From contig OZ038320.1 of the NCBI GenBank assembly GCA_964035795.1, positions 7,161,164 through 7,225,163 on the forward strand: DNA of 64,000 bases, given 5' to 3'. The notes under the pieces were generated by a model. The model was not told the DNA's origin. It was given only the letters and a program-made list of their open reading frames with translations, and ran no database searches. Within the stretch, counting starts at the first letter, position 1. Each line of letters begins with the position of its first letter. The position numbers and the translations under genes were made by a program. Origin of the DNA: Pterobdella sp. o SKG-2022 (Eukaryota; Annelida; Clitellata; Hirudinida; Piscicolidae). Positions 1 to 12,610 of the stretch are shown one piece after another.

Positions 1-705
1 AAACTACTAACGAGACATCAAAGGTTTGTTTTTTGATATATTTGCAATTCCAACTAGAGCAGCTCCAGTTGAAGCAGAAAATAGTTGCAAATAGCGAAAC
101 TGGTCATTATCCAGTAAATATTTATCATATAACTTAAAACAATTTTCCACAATAAAACCCATTACTTTCCAGAAAGTCTGAAAACTCCTAATGGAAAAGA
201 CCGAAAATTATTGAAAAAGTAAACAAGTTCTGAAGATTGCAAGGTCAAGTTAAAATCTAAATTCAATTTGAATTTAGTAAATCTAAAGAATTAATAGATT
301 TAATTTTCAAATTCATATAAAAAAAATTTAGTTTTAGTATAACTTTACAAAATAATATTATGAATAACTTAAATTTTCATTAATCCATGAACTATAACAA
401 AGTTCAAAATAAAGAGATCGTTCAATGTATTGCGGTAATCTCTATTCTGATTAAACAAGATATGAAAATTTTTAATCAAGATTGCAAAATTAGCTTTAAA
501 ATTTGAAAGTTCTTTTGAAATGTCAATTCAAAAGTGATAACTTCAATGGATTAATGAGTATAAAAAGAGAAATTTTAACACTTTTCACATTCGTTATTTA
601 TTGCTTTGAAAAATGGTATATTTCATAATATTATTTCACGCATTTTTTTAGCAATGTCTTTGCATTGAGTTTTAGTTATGTATGTATTTTAATTTTTAAT
701 TGCAG
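1..705. other. AT-rich non-coding stretch upstream of the first visible MDH1B exon
   Basis: No coding exon or RNA gene could be supported. Since the next exon starts at phase 0 in the middle of a protein family, this is most likely an intron of the MDH1B-like gene whose 5' exons lie outside the window. A pyrimidine-poor tract ending in TTGCAG marks the acceptor at 705. Confidence 0.5.
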
Positions 706-3367
706 AAACCTCTGAAAGTTCTTATTACAAATTCTTGTAGCAAAACTGCTTATGCATTTTTGCCCATGCTTTGTTCAGGAGATGTTTTTGGATCTCAACA
801 GGTAATTTATTTCATGCTTTCAATTATTATGATTAAGATTAAGAATTTAAATTACAGCTTATATGTAATCATTTACTTTTTTAAACAGATTATTGACTTA
901 GTTCTGTTTGACTTCAAACCACTGAATGATAAAATTGCATTTTTAAAAGAAGAGTTAGCAGAGTGTTGTTATGCTAACATTCAATGTAGTTCTTATTTTT
1001 TTGACTTGAAAATTTTTAAAATAATTTCATCAATTTTTTAAAAATTTTAATTGTTGACAGCCATCACAGTGACAGTTGATATGAAGCATGCATTTCATAA
1101 TGTTGATGTGGCTATTTTGTTTGAACTAGAGTATGACGTCATAGGCTTTCTAAACAATTCTGTTCTTTTCCGCTCATATGGCATCATCATTAATGCACAT
1201 GCTTCTAAAAATATCAAGGTTTTTACATTTTATTATATTAGAAATTTTATAAATTAGAAAAATTTTTTAAAAATCAATTCATAGTTGAGTATGTTTAAGA
1301 ACACTAATAAATTTTATGAAGACTCAAAATTTTTCGTTAACTGAACAATATTTACAAGTATATTTAAAAATTTTATTTAGTTAACAAAAAGCTTTGTATT
1401 TTAATAAAATTTAGTTTTCTAAAAAATACTTATTTTATTGTGGCTAGTGAAAAATCATTAATTCATAGTTTTTTCATTTTTTGTCAAGATCTTTCAAAAA
1501 TTTTATTGAAAAATAATTTATTCAAAAATTAGGTCTCATTTTGTTTTCTTCATCTCAAATATTTATTTAATGTGCCAGGTTTTGGTGTGTGGCAGCACAG
1601 CAAATACAAGTGCTTTTATATGCAGTTCTTTCAGTCCATCCATCCCTCCCAATAACTATACTTGCCTTGTTCAAAACCTTAAACACAATATCTTTTTCAA
1701 CTTTTTTAAAAGAAAAAATTCTTATGGTAGAAACAAAAAGCTCAACAAGCCATATGATGATCTAATATATTATGAACAATATGTGAGTAATGAGAAAGCT
1801 TCAACACAAAGTAATCAACAACAGCCTTCAAAAGTTTATTGTAAGTTGGTGGAGGAGTTTATGAAGAATAATGAGAGTTTATTCAATGACAGTGAAGATG
1901 TAAACTCTACCACTAGCTTAAGCCCTCATAACAGTGATGTCTTTGTATGGGGAAGTTGCAACAATCCTATATTCACTTCCCAGTCAATGAACAAAAGCTA
2001 CAAATTTGTGAGTTTTGACTTAAATAAAGTTATTTTTATTATGTTTTTGCTGAAATGTGTGAGATTTTTTGATAGCTTTGAAACCTACCATTAATTGGGA
2101 TTTAAACTTTCTTTCATACTTTTGTGTTGTTTGAAAATGGGTTTTTAATTGTGTAAAAGCTTATTTCAATTTGTAAACATCTTATGTACTTCAATGATCA
2201 ACTAGTTATTTTATCTGTATTCATAATACATTATATATGATTTTATAGGGTACCATCCTCAAGCCTGGTGCAATGGTCACTGCCAAAAGCATGTCAGAAC
2301 ATCTTCGATTCTGGCTTACTGACCATGACGATAAGGTTTGGCAGTGGTGTGCTAGCTATTGAGACAATACAATTTTTCATAGGATTATAATGGTATAAAC
2401 TAAAACATTTCTACGCCACTATATCTTGTTCATAATTCTACATTAATATTGTTATTATTCGACTTTTTAGAAATATCTTTATGTATTTTCAGTAATTAAT
2501 TTTTCTGAAATTTTTACGTCAAAATAAGAGATTTGTAAATACATTCACTTAAAAAAGCTATAATTTTTGATAAATTTAGCCTTATCATAAATGATTTTTC
2601 GCTAACGTTTTAAGCTAAAGCTAAACTTATCAACATCTATAGCTTTTTTGCTCTAACTAAAATTTTGAATAACCTTTTTCAACGTGAATTATTCGAAAAA
2701 TTAGTTATTGATCCTCAAAGATTAATCAATCGTTAAAATATAATTTTTTGTTTTTTATTCTAATATATAGAGTTTATTTAACCGATACGTTTTCTTGACA
2801 TGTTAAAACTAAAATTGATTTTTTTTGGTTTTTTTGAGTATCAACCGTTTTTTTTCATGTTAAGTTTTATTGATAGTTCAAAAGGTAAAGCGTTAATCAA
2901 TATCATAAGTGATTTGACGTGTGACAAATGTATTTGATGCAACTAACTTTAACTTGCAGAAAGTTGTGAACATGGGTGTACTGAGTAGAAACAACATTTA
3001 TAACATCGACCAGAACATATACTTTAGTCTACCGATCATTAAAAAGCCTCACAATAGACAACTTAAAAGCATTATCCACAATAATGACCACTTACACAAA
3101 AACTCACGAAATATTTATGCTCTTGATAACGTCGGTAGCAGCAACGATCAACAAGAATCTGAAACAGCTCAACCTTATTTAATAAACGATGAGAAACCTG
3201 CTATAACATCGACCTGTGTATCCCAACAACTATTGGAGCCATTAAAAACACAGGTATCCACCCAGTTAAACGGTTTTCTGCTGGAAACGAGTGATCAATT
3301 GTGCCAGGAGCGTGACAAGGCCATTATAGATTGTTGGAGAATTGTTTTACCGCATTCCCATCTGTGA
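706..3367 (+). CDS. MDH1B: Malate dehydrogenase 1B-like protein (5' end outside window)
   Basis: Seen: six exons with GT/AG borders and compatible phases, 706-801, 889-985, 1061-1218, 1579-2007, 2249-2335 and 2960-3367, giving 424 residues to a TGA stop. The first exon carries VLITNSCSKTAYAFLPML followed by SGDVFG, like the Rossmann-fold start of the MDH domain of MDH1B; later motifs are YGIIINAHASKNIKVLVCG, a VFVWG strand and NMGVLSRNNIYNI, the last matching the C-terminal substrate-domain strand. Known: MDH1B is a divergent MDH-superfamily protein of animals, often linked to ciliated cells; its activity is not well established. Odd: exon 4 holds an Asn/Ser/Lys-rich insertion of about 70 residues before VFVWG, and the segment that usually follows this strand (tyrosine-rich, leading to SRPVLN) is missing. 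The C-terminus after about residue 310 of the fragment is low-complexity and not recognisable. Convergent with the BEN gene. Family assignment is fairly sure; function is inferred. Confidence 0.78.
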
Positions 3368-4823
3368 TGTTTTACTTCAAATTTCAGTTTTGCTATTATT
3401 GTTTCTACCGCGTTATGCTCTTAATTTCATTCATAATTGAAATATACTTTAACAAATTAATTTATTATTTTTTGTTAATTAAAACTAATAACAAGCTCAT
3501 TCAGTATTTTTCACTTTTAATTGGTTCATTGGGTATTTTCTTCTTAATACTTACAGATAAAATTCTACACTTAAGATACCTTTCTTGAAACCAGTTTAAT
3601 ACCAACGGTACCTTTTGAGACAATGTATATTATCAATAGACAAAGACACTTCTGAACAACTTATCTTATCATACGATTCGAGGGATATTTTCATTATCTT
3701 TTACCAATTTACAAGGTCTTAACGCTAGATTTATACATAAACCACTCATCTTTTTTCGATAGTATATTTTCTCGTATTTTGGGTCCAATTTCTACACCAG
3801 TGGTTCTAAAGCGAAAAGCTTCAGTTTTAAATAAAAATTTAAGGGTAAATTTTTTAAATTTTACTTAGGTCATTGTATTAACATCGTTTTAATATTCCAT
3901 CTTTGTTCACTTGTTGAGTCGAATGAATGTAACAAACATTTAATAATTTTTTAAAAAAAGTATAATACATTAAATTGATTATTACATCGGAGATGTCTGA
4001 TGCATAGCATTTTATGAGTAAATTTTGAGACGATGGTTGTGATATGGAATGATCAAAACATGGCGATATTGAAATGCATAAATTCGATATAAAAATAATT
4101 AAACAAAAAAGAAACCGTGTAGAGATTTAATAATAAAAAGAACAAAAATTTTTTAAAAATAAAACTGGTGTACATGTAAAAAAAAATAATCGGTGTTTTG
4201 TAAAAGAAACATTTAAGATATACATATGATATTATACAACAGAAAAATAAAACACAAAATAATACCATATGTCTTTACCATGAATAAGAGTGATGACAGA
4301 AAGATTATTTACGAGGCATGTTGAAACAAAATATGAAGGATGCAAGTTTATGAGATATTGGGTTTTTAATAAAGGTAAATTACTAGAGTATGATTTTTTT
4401 AATTGAAAAAATATTGCAAAACTATTCATTTTAATGGTAAAATATAATATATTGGTGTTGAGAAATTGACTTGAAATTTCCAAAATACTTTTGAAGAATG
4501 ATTTATCTCAAAATTTGAAGTATTTAATGGCAAGTGTGACTCAATTAAAGGTGATATCGATGGAGAAGAGCATAAAAATTGAAAATAGCTTCGAAATAAT
4601 TTTAAGAGGTATTGTAGAATACAAATCGTTAATGCTTTAAGATTGAGCTGAAAGTGCAATATAAATTCAGATTAACTCATCAGTCGAAGATATTTGAGTA
4701 AAACACAAATAGATAGGGAGTCCAAAAACTTTGTTAATTAACATCAGTCTTGACAAAAAATAACTTGACTACAGAAAAAATTAAATAAAAAATTTAACTA
4801 TATAAAAAGAAAAAATAGGAAAA
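3368..4823. other. Intergenic region between convergent MDH1B and BEN genes
   Basis: About 1.45 kb of AT-rich sequence holding the 3' ends of both genes. Frames open here are low-complexity Phe/Tyr/Leu/Ile-rich and have no family resemblance. No RNA gene or transposon was recognised. Confidence 0.5.
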
Positions 4824-7800
4824 TTAGTTTATTCTTTGATTGACGTTAGTGGCATTGCTATTGTTGTTATTCTCAATGCACGAGGCTTGGTGAGCTTGTG
4901 GTAGTTGTTGTTGTTGCAGATGGTGATGATGATGGTGATGGTGGTATGCTTCATCGGGAGTCATCTCTTGTTGGTGATGTTGTTGTTGGAGATGGTGTTG
5001 CATGTGTTGCTGTTGTTGTTGCATAGTCGCCATGGCCTCCTGAGACCCATTGGTTGTTGGAGACAATACTTCTGACAACTTGCCTCTTTTGAATTTCCTA
5101 CGAGCATAATTCACCTGGTGTGAAAACGTCTCATTTACTGACTTCTCTGTGGGTTCTGCCTGCATCATCTCCAAACAGAACTTGCGCATGTATGCTGCAA
5201 AACAATTGCATTTTAATAAAATAATAATAGCAATAACAATCATATTATAGAAATTAAAGTGTTTTGACATTTAAACAAGTTCAAAGATCTATAGAAATCT
5301 ATTTTTTGCTTCTAAAACTTATGATTAAAATTTTTAAAAAACTTTAACGGTTATATAATTTAAATTTTTAAAATTCAATAATACATCAAGTTAGTAAATA
5401 TTTGTTTCTAAAAATATATTGCAAACAATAATAACGGTCATTTTCAAATATAACCAAAAAATGGAGAATGATTGATAGAATAAACAATCTTAAGCGTGAA
5501 GTTTATCATTAGTTGCACAAGAGTAATCACGTGTTTCTTAATGATGGGTATAAAAAATAAATTGAAATCCTTTGGTGATAAATACTGATATAAAGGCATT
5601 TGTATTTTACACATCTATTTGAAAAGGGAAGGAAGATAGAGAATATATAAAAATACTTTTTGAGAGATTTAATCTGGTCACCCACAGTAAAACGGGATAA
5701 AGTCTAATTTCAAACCAATTAATTTATTTATTTTACTATCTATGACAATCAATTTGTTCATGAACACAAGTATCGTGAAATCTACATAAAAAAACCTTTG
5801 CAGACTAGCACTCTGGTAGGATCAAGAGGGTCTTTGGATAGAATGTCATCAGTCGACTTACAATTCAATCTGAAAAACAAAAAATTTTTATCAATGATGA
5901 TATCAAAAAAGAATATTTCAGAAGCAATATATTAGTTTACATAACACCTTATTCTTATGAACATGACTTTGATAACTTCAAAAATGAGATGAACTGACAA
6001 TGGTGAAATAGCTACTTATTCAAGCAAAATCATTCAACACAAACCATACTTAATTAGTTCCCACAAGCATGAAACCCTTTAAAATAAAACAAAATACCAG
6101 TTTAAAAAAAACTGTTATTAACTCATGCTAGAATTGGATAGTTGTAAAACGATGATAAACCTCTTAGTAAAAAAAACTCTAACCCCAACAAAACAATAAA
6201 TTCAACATCCAACCCACTGAAACCAACCCCTGTCCTCGAGATGAAGCAAGTTCTTCCCATGAGAACACCAGTGGTATAAGCCTTCTGAGCACAAACAATT
6301 GTGAGCCTTCTTTCAAAGATGTAGCTTCTTTGAGTAATAACTGTAACTTGCTTTTGTTCACCCATACGTTGTAGTTGGGTAGTAGTTGTACTTGTAGGCC
6401 TTTCTCTACATCAAATGCTTCAGGCTGTAGTTGGGTTTGTTGGTTGTTGTTTTTTGCATTCATTTGGAAAGGTTTTTGAAGTAGATATAGACTATATAAT
6501 TCTAAGTAGATATATATTTGAAATTATGCTTAAAAAGAAGCATACATTGTCTCCAACTAATAAATTTTTAAACTTTCTTATTTATTACATAAAAATTACT
6601 TGAAAAAAATTTTAAAATAAATACAATATACTAAACATCCCTCATGATTTGAATAAAATTATGGCTTCAAACTCCTAGATTAACACCTCGATAATCATAC
6701 ACGCTATTGTAATCAGTATTCAATAACTTAACAAACCATGTTTCCATAAATAGAGACGTTATTGACTGCACCATTGGTTGAAGAGTTTGGGAAAATAGTA
6801 TGAGCATCAAAGGAGGAATTTGATTGGTCGAGGGATAGTCCCGATTTAGAGGACTCGATATTGCTCTCAAGAACAGTGTAGTAGGCTGTTAATTCTCGCA
6901 TGAATGAAATGGTTTGTGCACTTGGAACTAAGAGGTTTGATTGCATTTCAAATTTGTTGTTTTTGAATTTTTCAAATTTTTATTTTTATTCTTTATTTAA
7001 AATCATACTTTAATGTTTGAAAATCAGAACTAAAGTTTTGGTTTCTATCTATCTATAAATATATTTTAATATATAAAGTTGGTTCAATTGATTAAACTGA
7101 AGCTTTTATGAAAACCATTTTGAGTAAACATTCAATTAAATAACGTCAAAACTCTAAATTTCATTTCCATCAAGCAGATGCATTTAAACGTCACAATCAT
7201 TAACAAGACATGGTAGATGGAAGAATATACAAAAAAAATTATTACACCTTTAATAAAATAATGAAGTTTTTTATATTAATTGAATTCTCAGACAACTGAA
7301 ACTTTTAGTAGTTTAATAATAAACTTCAAAAAATATTCTTAAATCTCTTAATCGCTTAACAAATGTATATACTAACTTGGAGGGACTCGATAATTGGCTG
7401 CTCGAAGTAATTGTGTTTGTCTGTCAAGCTCTGAATTGGACTGGCTTAACCTTAAGAATATTATTTTTATTATTTGCAATAACTGTTAGAAAACAATTAA
7501 CTTTATTTTGAAAACCATTTCTACACAAAGTATTTATTTAATAATTTACCTATTATAAAGCCTGAAAAGTCCAGGAATATAATGCTTACAAGCTAAATGT
7601 TGCTCCTTTTTGCATATAGAATGCTAATCTTTATTAATAACTTACTACCTTTATGATATAATTAAACACAATGGTTTAATTGATGTTCATAGGCTAAAAC
7701 TTCAATCATGTTAATAATTTAGTTGTTATGTTCAGTTGTTTACCTCAATTATTAGCATTTTTTTAATAAAAGGTTGAACAAAAAACACTTAATGCAGTGA

Positions 7801-9450
7801 ACATGAGCATTATTAACAGACTCCAATGAAATAAAGAAAAAATAATTATTAACAAACTTATTTACAAATAGCATAAAACTTTCATTGCATTGGTTATTGG
7901 ATCTTTGTGATTAACAAATAGCAACAAAAAGATAATAGAAATAGTTTAAACAAAAAGTATATAACAACTATATTAACAAAACCTTTTATTTTCTCTGGTC
8001 ACCATTTCAACAAGATTCCGAGAAGAGTTTGGAGATGTGGGTAATCCTTCCTCATCCATGTTTTTTTCTATAATTATTTGGATTTTAGTGATAAAATGGC
8101 AAGAAGCAAGTTAATATTTTTTTATGTTCATTATATAGATGACATGACTAAATTTCAATTATATTGACACCATATTGTTTCTAATTTTTTGTTATGTTTA
8201 TAATTTGCTATACACACTTCTCAATCCATGTTAAGGCACAAATGTTATACAATACTTCTCAGTTTTTTTGGCATGTCTACTTATCTAATGTAACCTTTTA
8301 TGTCAATAGAGTTGTCATATAACTACCCCTTCATTCAGATTCAATTAAAAAACAACTTTTATACATAGATATAAATATTTTATTACTCAAAATTTAATTT
8401 GATTATATATGATTAAATTCATTCAAAAATTATTAACTTGTATTAGATAATAGAATCAAAATTATTTAACAATCTTAAAAATCTATCCTCCTTTATTAAT
8501 TAAGAACATGAATATAGTTTGAAAATTACTTGTTAAAATTTTGATCGTCTGATTACTAATAATACTATCAAGTACTTGATATAAGTAGGCAATGGTAGAA
8601 AATTTGTGATAATTTCCCACAAGTAATAAATGTTTAAATTTCCATTAATTTTTAAACTGTTGATAGATTTTTTGAAGGCTTAGTTATAAAGACTTGTCAT
8701 TAAAATAAAAGATAAAGTTCTTTAAAAACTATGAACTAGTGATACTTATCAAGCTTTTATCAATTTTAATATTATTAATGAAAATTTAATTATTATTATT
8801 CATGATCAAAATTATTAGCCTTACCAAAGCTATTATTTCCATCTTCAGAGCACTTTTCTGTATTATTGTTTGTTGAGTTGTTATTGTTGAAATTTAGTTG
8901 ATTGTTAGAAGATTGTTTGCATCCACACATGCATTTTGAAATATGTTCTTTGAGACTTTTATTTTCTTTTTTTAATTGATTCATTTCTGCCTCCATGCTC
9001 CCTCTGAAGTCACTCAGTGTTTGCTTCAGATTCAATACCTGAAAATAAAAAATTAAAATTACATTGAAAATTTAAATTTTATATTATTTTGATATATATT
9101 TGAGAAACTATTTTGATGAATATATGATCAAAAAATAAAACTTGATCAAATAAATGAAAAATTCATACTTCTTGCTTGACTGATTCATATTCGGACTTAG
9201 AAATGACAATGGTTGAGTTGGATGGGTCAATAGGGAAGAAGTTGTGTTGCAGATGCACATAAGGAGTGCCATCCTGCGACTGAGGCCCTCCAACGGCAGA
9301 TGTGGCATCTAATCGAGGCCTTTTTGCATCCATTTGTTGAGCCTGTTGTTGTTGAGATGGAGACAGTATTCTTTCAGCCATTTTTTGGTGATGGCTCAAA
9401 AACTCCATCGAATCGAGGCCATGCATTTGTCGCGTGTGTTGGAACATCAT
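4824..9450 (-). CDS. BEN-domain protein with N-terminal coiled coil and poly-Gln/His tail
   Basis: Seen: eight exons in minus order, 9450-9169, 9038-8825, 8067-7983, 7444-7377, 6927-6737, 6424-6228, 5869-5796, 5194-4824. Together they are 1482 nt, an exact multiple of three (493 residues plus stop), and every junction keeps frame. Residues 95-127 form a heptad-like coiled coil (LKQTLSDF, MNQLKKENKSLKEH), then an Asn-rich stretch. A BEN domain spans about 295-405: NVWVNKSKLQLLL, LRRLIPLVFSWEELASS, SKDPLDPTRVLVCKAYMRKF and VNYARRKF, split by two introns. Residues about 425-475 are Gln/His repeats with a run of eight His. A basic KRPRLD patch near residue 45 could be a nuclear signal. Known: BEN domains bind DNA or proteins in transcriptional regulators (BEND, NACC, insensitive). 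Coiled coil plus single C-terminal BEN resembles BEND5/BEND6, but I cannot assign an orthologue. The start is the first ATG of exon 1 and could lie further 5'. Confidence 0.85.
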
Positions 9451-11733
9451 TTTTTTGATCCAACTTCTTGATTTTCAGCAAAAACAATATTTTAAAGCTT
9501 GCTCGCGGACTTTTGAAACTTCGAATATTCAATTCTTAATTTCCCGCGAAAAAAACAGCGAAATAACGGCTCAAATGTATTTGAAATTTATAATCTCGAG
9601 ATATAGATTTTGAAGATCTAGAACATTTTTTATCAAAAACTTATATTATTTAAGAAAAGAAGACAACAAATCTAGTAAATAGATCAACAAGAATGGATGA
9701 GTCAAGCTAGCAACTCAAACAGCAGGCCTCGCAAGCATACAAAGAAGCGGACAGCGAATAAGCATCCACCTCACAAAAGCATACTACTGCACAATCTTTA
9801 GAATTTTTTAAAAAATTCTAGATTATTATAATTATTTGAAAGGTAAAAAAATTTATTCAGTTTTATTAAATTATTAACTGAAAGAGAAAAATTTACAAAA
9901 CTCATTAATATTTATAAAAATGTATAAAATGTAGTTTCAATTATGAAATGAAAACATTTGTATAAAAAATAAAGATAGTTTAATGTTATTAAACATTATT
10001 TTGAAAAACTTGATAATTGTTCCATTTTTATTTTAACTTTCGAGGATCGTTAGGAGTTTGAATGAGGTATATATGGAAAAACCAAATAATTACCTTATTT
10101 GAAAATAACTCTAGGTCTTTAACTTTAAATTATTTATTTCTATTATTCTTCACTAGTTTAGAATTTTGCAATATTTATCTAGTTCATTTCATTAAAAGTG
10201 TTTGAAAAACTATCGAACCAAACTTTACACTCAATTCAGAATGAATCTTTAAGGCTTTTTTCAATTCAAAGTTTTTACATATAATGATTAATCAAGTCAA
10301 ATTTTGTAACAGTATGTAAAATTACGTCAGAAAAATAAATATTGCTAATGACGATTTCCGAACTACTCGATTTGTTGTATTTACGAGTCTTCACATCAAA
10401 CGCACTTCAAATTTACCTGCGTATGCAACAAAATCTAATGCTAAAAAACTTAATTAGTAGTTAAATAAATTTTATATAATTGCATAAAAACTTCACTTTT
10501 CTCAGCATAAATTAGCTTGACATCTTAACTTACTTAAAGAATTTACTTAATTTGGGAAATCAGAATCTCATAAAAATTTTGGATAGTCTTTCAAGCCATC
10601 ATTAAGTTTTGACCATATTAGATAAAGATCTTCAAGAAAATAGAAATAGGCATATATTGGAATCTCACCATATAAGAAAAAAAGCCATCTTGTATGAACA
10701 AAGACATTAAATTATTTTTGTTTTATTATCAAGTGATAAATTATTATCTATTTTTAAGTTTAATCTTTTATAATTATTATTTATTTTTTTGCGTCTTATT
10801 CAATTATTATTATTATTAGTTTCAAAAGAATATTTTTCAGTTTTTAACTATCAAAATAATTTTTTAAAATCAATCAGTTTTTACTGTTATGTAGTTGTTA
10901 TGACGTTGAAAAAACATGATGATGAAACCAAAGTTTTTGAAAACTTTATATATTACTTTTGGACAAAAAACTTTCGCAGCAATTAGTAAACAAAAATTTG
11001 TTTTCTAGTACAACACTCCGTAACACTGTACGCACTAACGGATTAAAAAAGAAAACCCTAGTTTTTGATCTGATGAATAAAAAGTGGAGTAGCTAGAACA
11101 TAGTTTTGTAATAACTTTAGACGAAACTATTATTTTTTAAAAAGCCAGTAGAGGAAAGAGTAATATGAAAGATGTCAGGCGACAAAGAGAACTGCACTAC
11201 TGAAAGCTTTTTAAAAAGATTGTAAATTGATTAAAAAAATTCAACAAAATTAGTTGCATTAATCAAGGCTACAATAGGAATAAAAGTTTTAAAATAGAGT
11301 AATTAAGTAGAAGATAGATTTTGCCTAGTTCTACTAATGGGAAAATTCCGCAAAAAAATTTGAATTGAGGTTCAGAGAATATACAGGCACCCATGAGTTT
11401 AATTTACATGTGTCAACAGACATTAATCAGTATACTTCACTCATTAAAAAGCTTCGAATATAAAAAGATTCAAGTTCCCAAACGATGTCCAACACCCTGA
11501 AAACGCTTGGTTGAAATAAACAATAGATATGGGTGAGTAAGTCAGCCAGAAAGTACATAATGCTCAAAAGAAATAAATAAATAAAAACGAAGCTTAATTT
11601 TGAAAATATTTCTTCAAATCTTACTAACAACAAAATAATATGGACCTCCGAAAAAAAGGGAGTGTCTAGAGTTGTGCACAAACTGAAGAAACATGAAAGT
11701 AGTGTAATAATTTTATAAGCTTGAGTTGAGATA
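9451..11733. other. AT-rich intergenic DNA upstream of the BEN gene
   Basis: The first 300 bp contain a few CG-bearing words such as CGCGG and CGCGAA, as expected near the BEN promoter (inference). The rest is AT-rich; open frames at 10.8 kb and below 11.6 kb have no support as genes. No RNA gene or recognisable transposon was found. Confidence 0.45.
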
Positions 11734-12174
11734 CTAAACAAACAAACAAACAAACAAACAAACAAACAAACAAACAAACAAACAAACAAACAAACAAACA
11801 AACAAACAAACAAACAAACAAACAAACAAACAAACAAACAAACAAACAAACAAACAAACAAACAAACAAACAAACAAACAAACAAACAAACAAACAAACA
11901 AACAAACAAACAAACAAACAAACAAACAAACAAACAAACAAACAAACAAACAAACAAACAAACAAACAAACAAACAAACAAACAAACAAACAAACAAACA
12001 AACAAACAAACAAACAAACAAACAAACAAACAAACAAACAAACAAACAAACAAACAAACAAACAAACAAACAAACAAACAAACAAACAAACAAACAAACA
12101 AACAAACAAACAAACAAACAAACAAACAAACAAACAAACAAACAAATAAACAAACAAACAAACAAACAAACAAA
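11734..12174. repeat. (CAAA)n microsatellite, about 440 bp
   Basis: Almost perfect 4-bp repeat, about 110 units, with one visible substitution (CAAATAAA) near 12146. It is read as TTTG on the minus strand, where all frames stay open and give spurious Cys-Leu-Phe-Val polypeptides. It begins just beyond the 3' end of a minus-strand LINE fragment, so it may have grown from that element's tail. Confidence 0.98.
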
Positions 12175-12209
12175 AAATACTCGAGAAAAAAATTCTGAAA
12201 TTATGTTTC

Positions 12210-12610
12210 AAGATTATAAGACTTAATCATGAGGTGGGTTGGAAAAAGTTGTTGTGGAGGTTATGGATTTGAGGTGATTTGGTAAATTGTTCCAAAGAAT
12301 TGGTGCAGCAACTTCAAATCTTCTGTTCCCCAAAATGGTGTTAGCTCTCACTCTTGCTATGTTCATTGTGCTCGATGATCTGAGTCTTTTTCTTTAGGCA
12401 ATGAAGACACAGTTGATAATTTCGATGAAAAATAAGAAGGACTTTCCATTTTGAGACATTTATGCACTTGTAGAATCATCTTGTATCGAATTCTTTCTTT
12501 AATTTTAAGCCAGTGTAGATCTTTTAAAACAAGAGTTATGTGATCAAACTTTCTAGCTCCTGATATTAATCTGGCTGTCGTGTTAATTATGAACTGGATA
12601 CTAGAGCAGG
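12210..12610 (-). mobile_element. LINE 3' end, C-terminal coding remnant (CR1/L2/Jockey-like)
   Basis: The minus strand encodes the segment that follows the reverse transcriptase in many metazoan LINEs: NTTARLISGARKFDHITLVL then DLHWLKIKERIRYKM, and after a frame change near 12400 RLRSSS and RRFEVAAPILWNNLP. The order and spacing match the SRLDYCN...HITPLL...LHWLP...LRSSS...FSVAAPxLWNxLP region of CR1/L2-type ORF2. The frame change and lack of RT show a dead, 5'-truncated copy. Its 3' end runs toward the (TTTG)n block at 12174. The clade is inferred. Confidence 0.82.

Noticed and set aside
9660..11700. CRISPR, operon, riboswitch or phage features
   Set aside because: The whole window shows spliced eukaryotic genes and retroelements; tandem repeats present have no unique spacers and no cas-like genes.
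11427..12211. Long minus-strand frames of repeated Cys-Leu-Phe-Val
   Set aside because: They are translations of the (CAAA)n microsatellite, open in several frames at once, and not genes.
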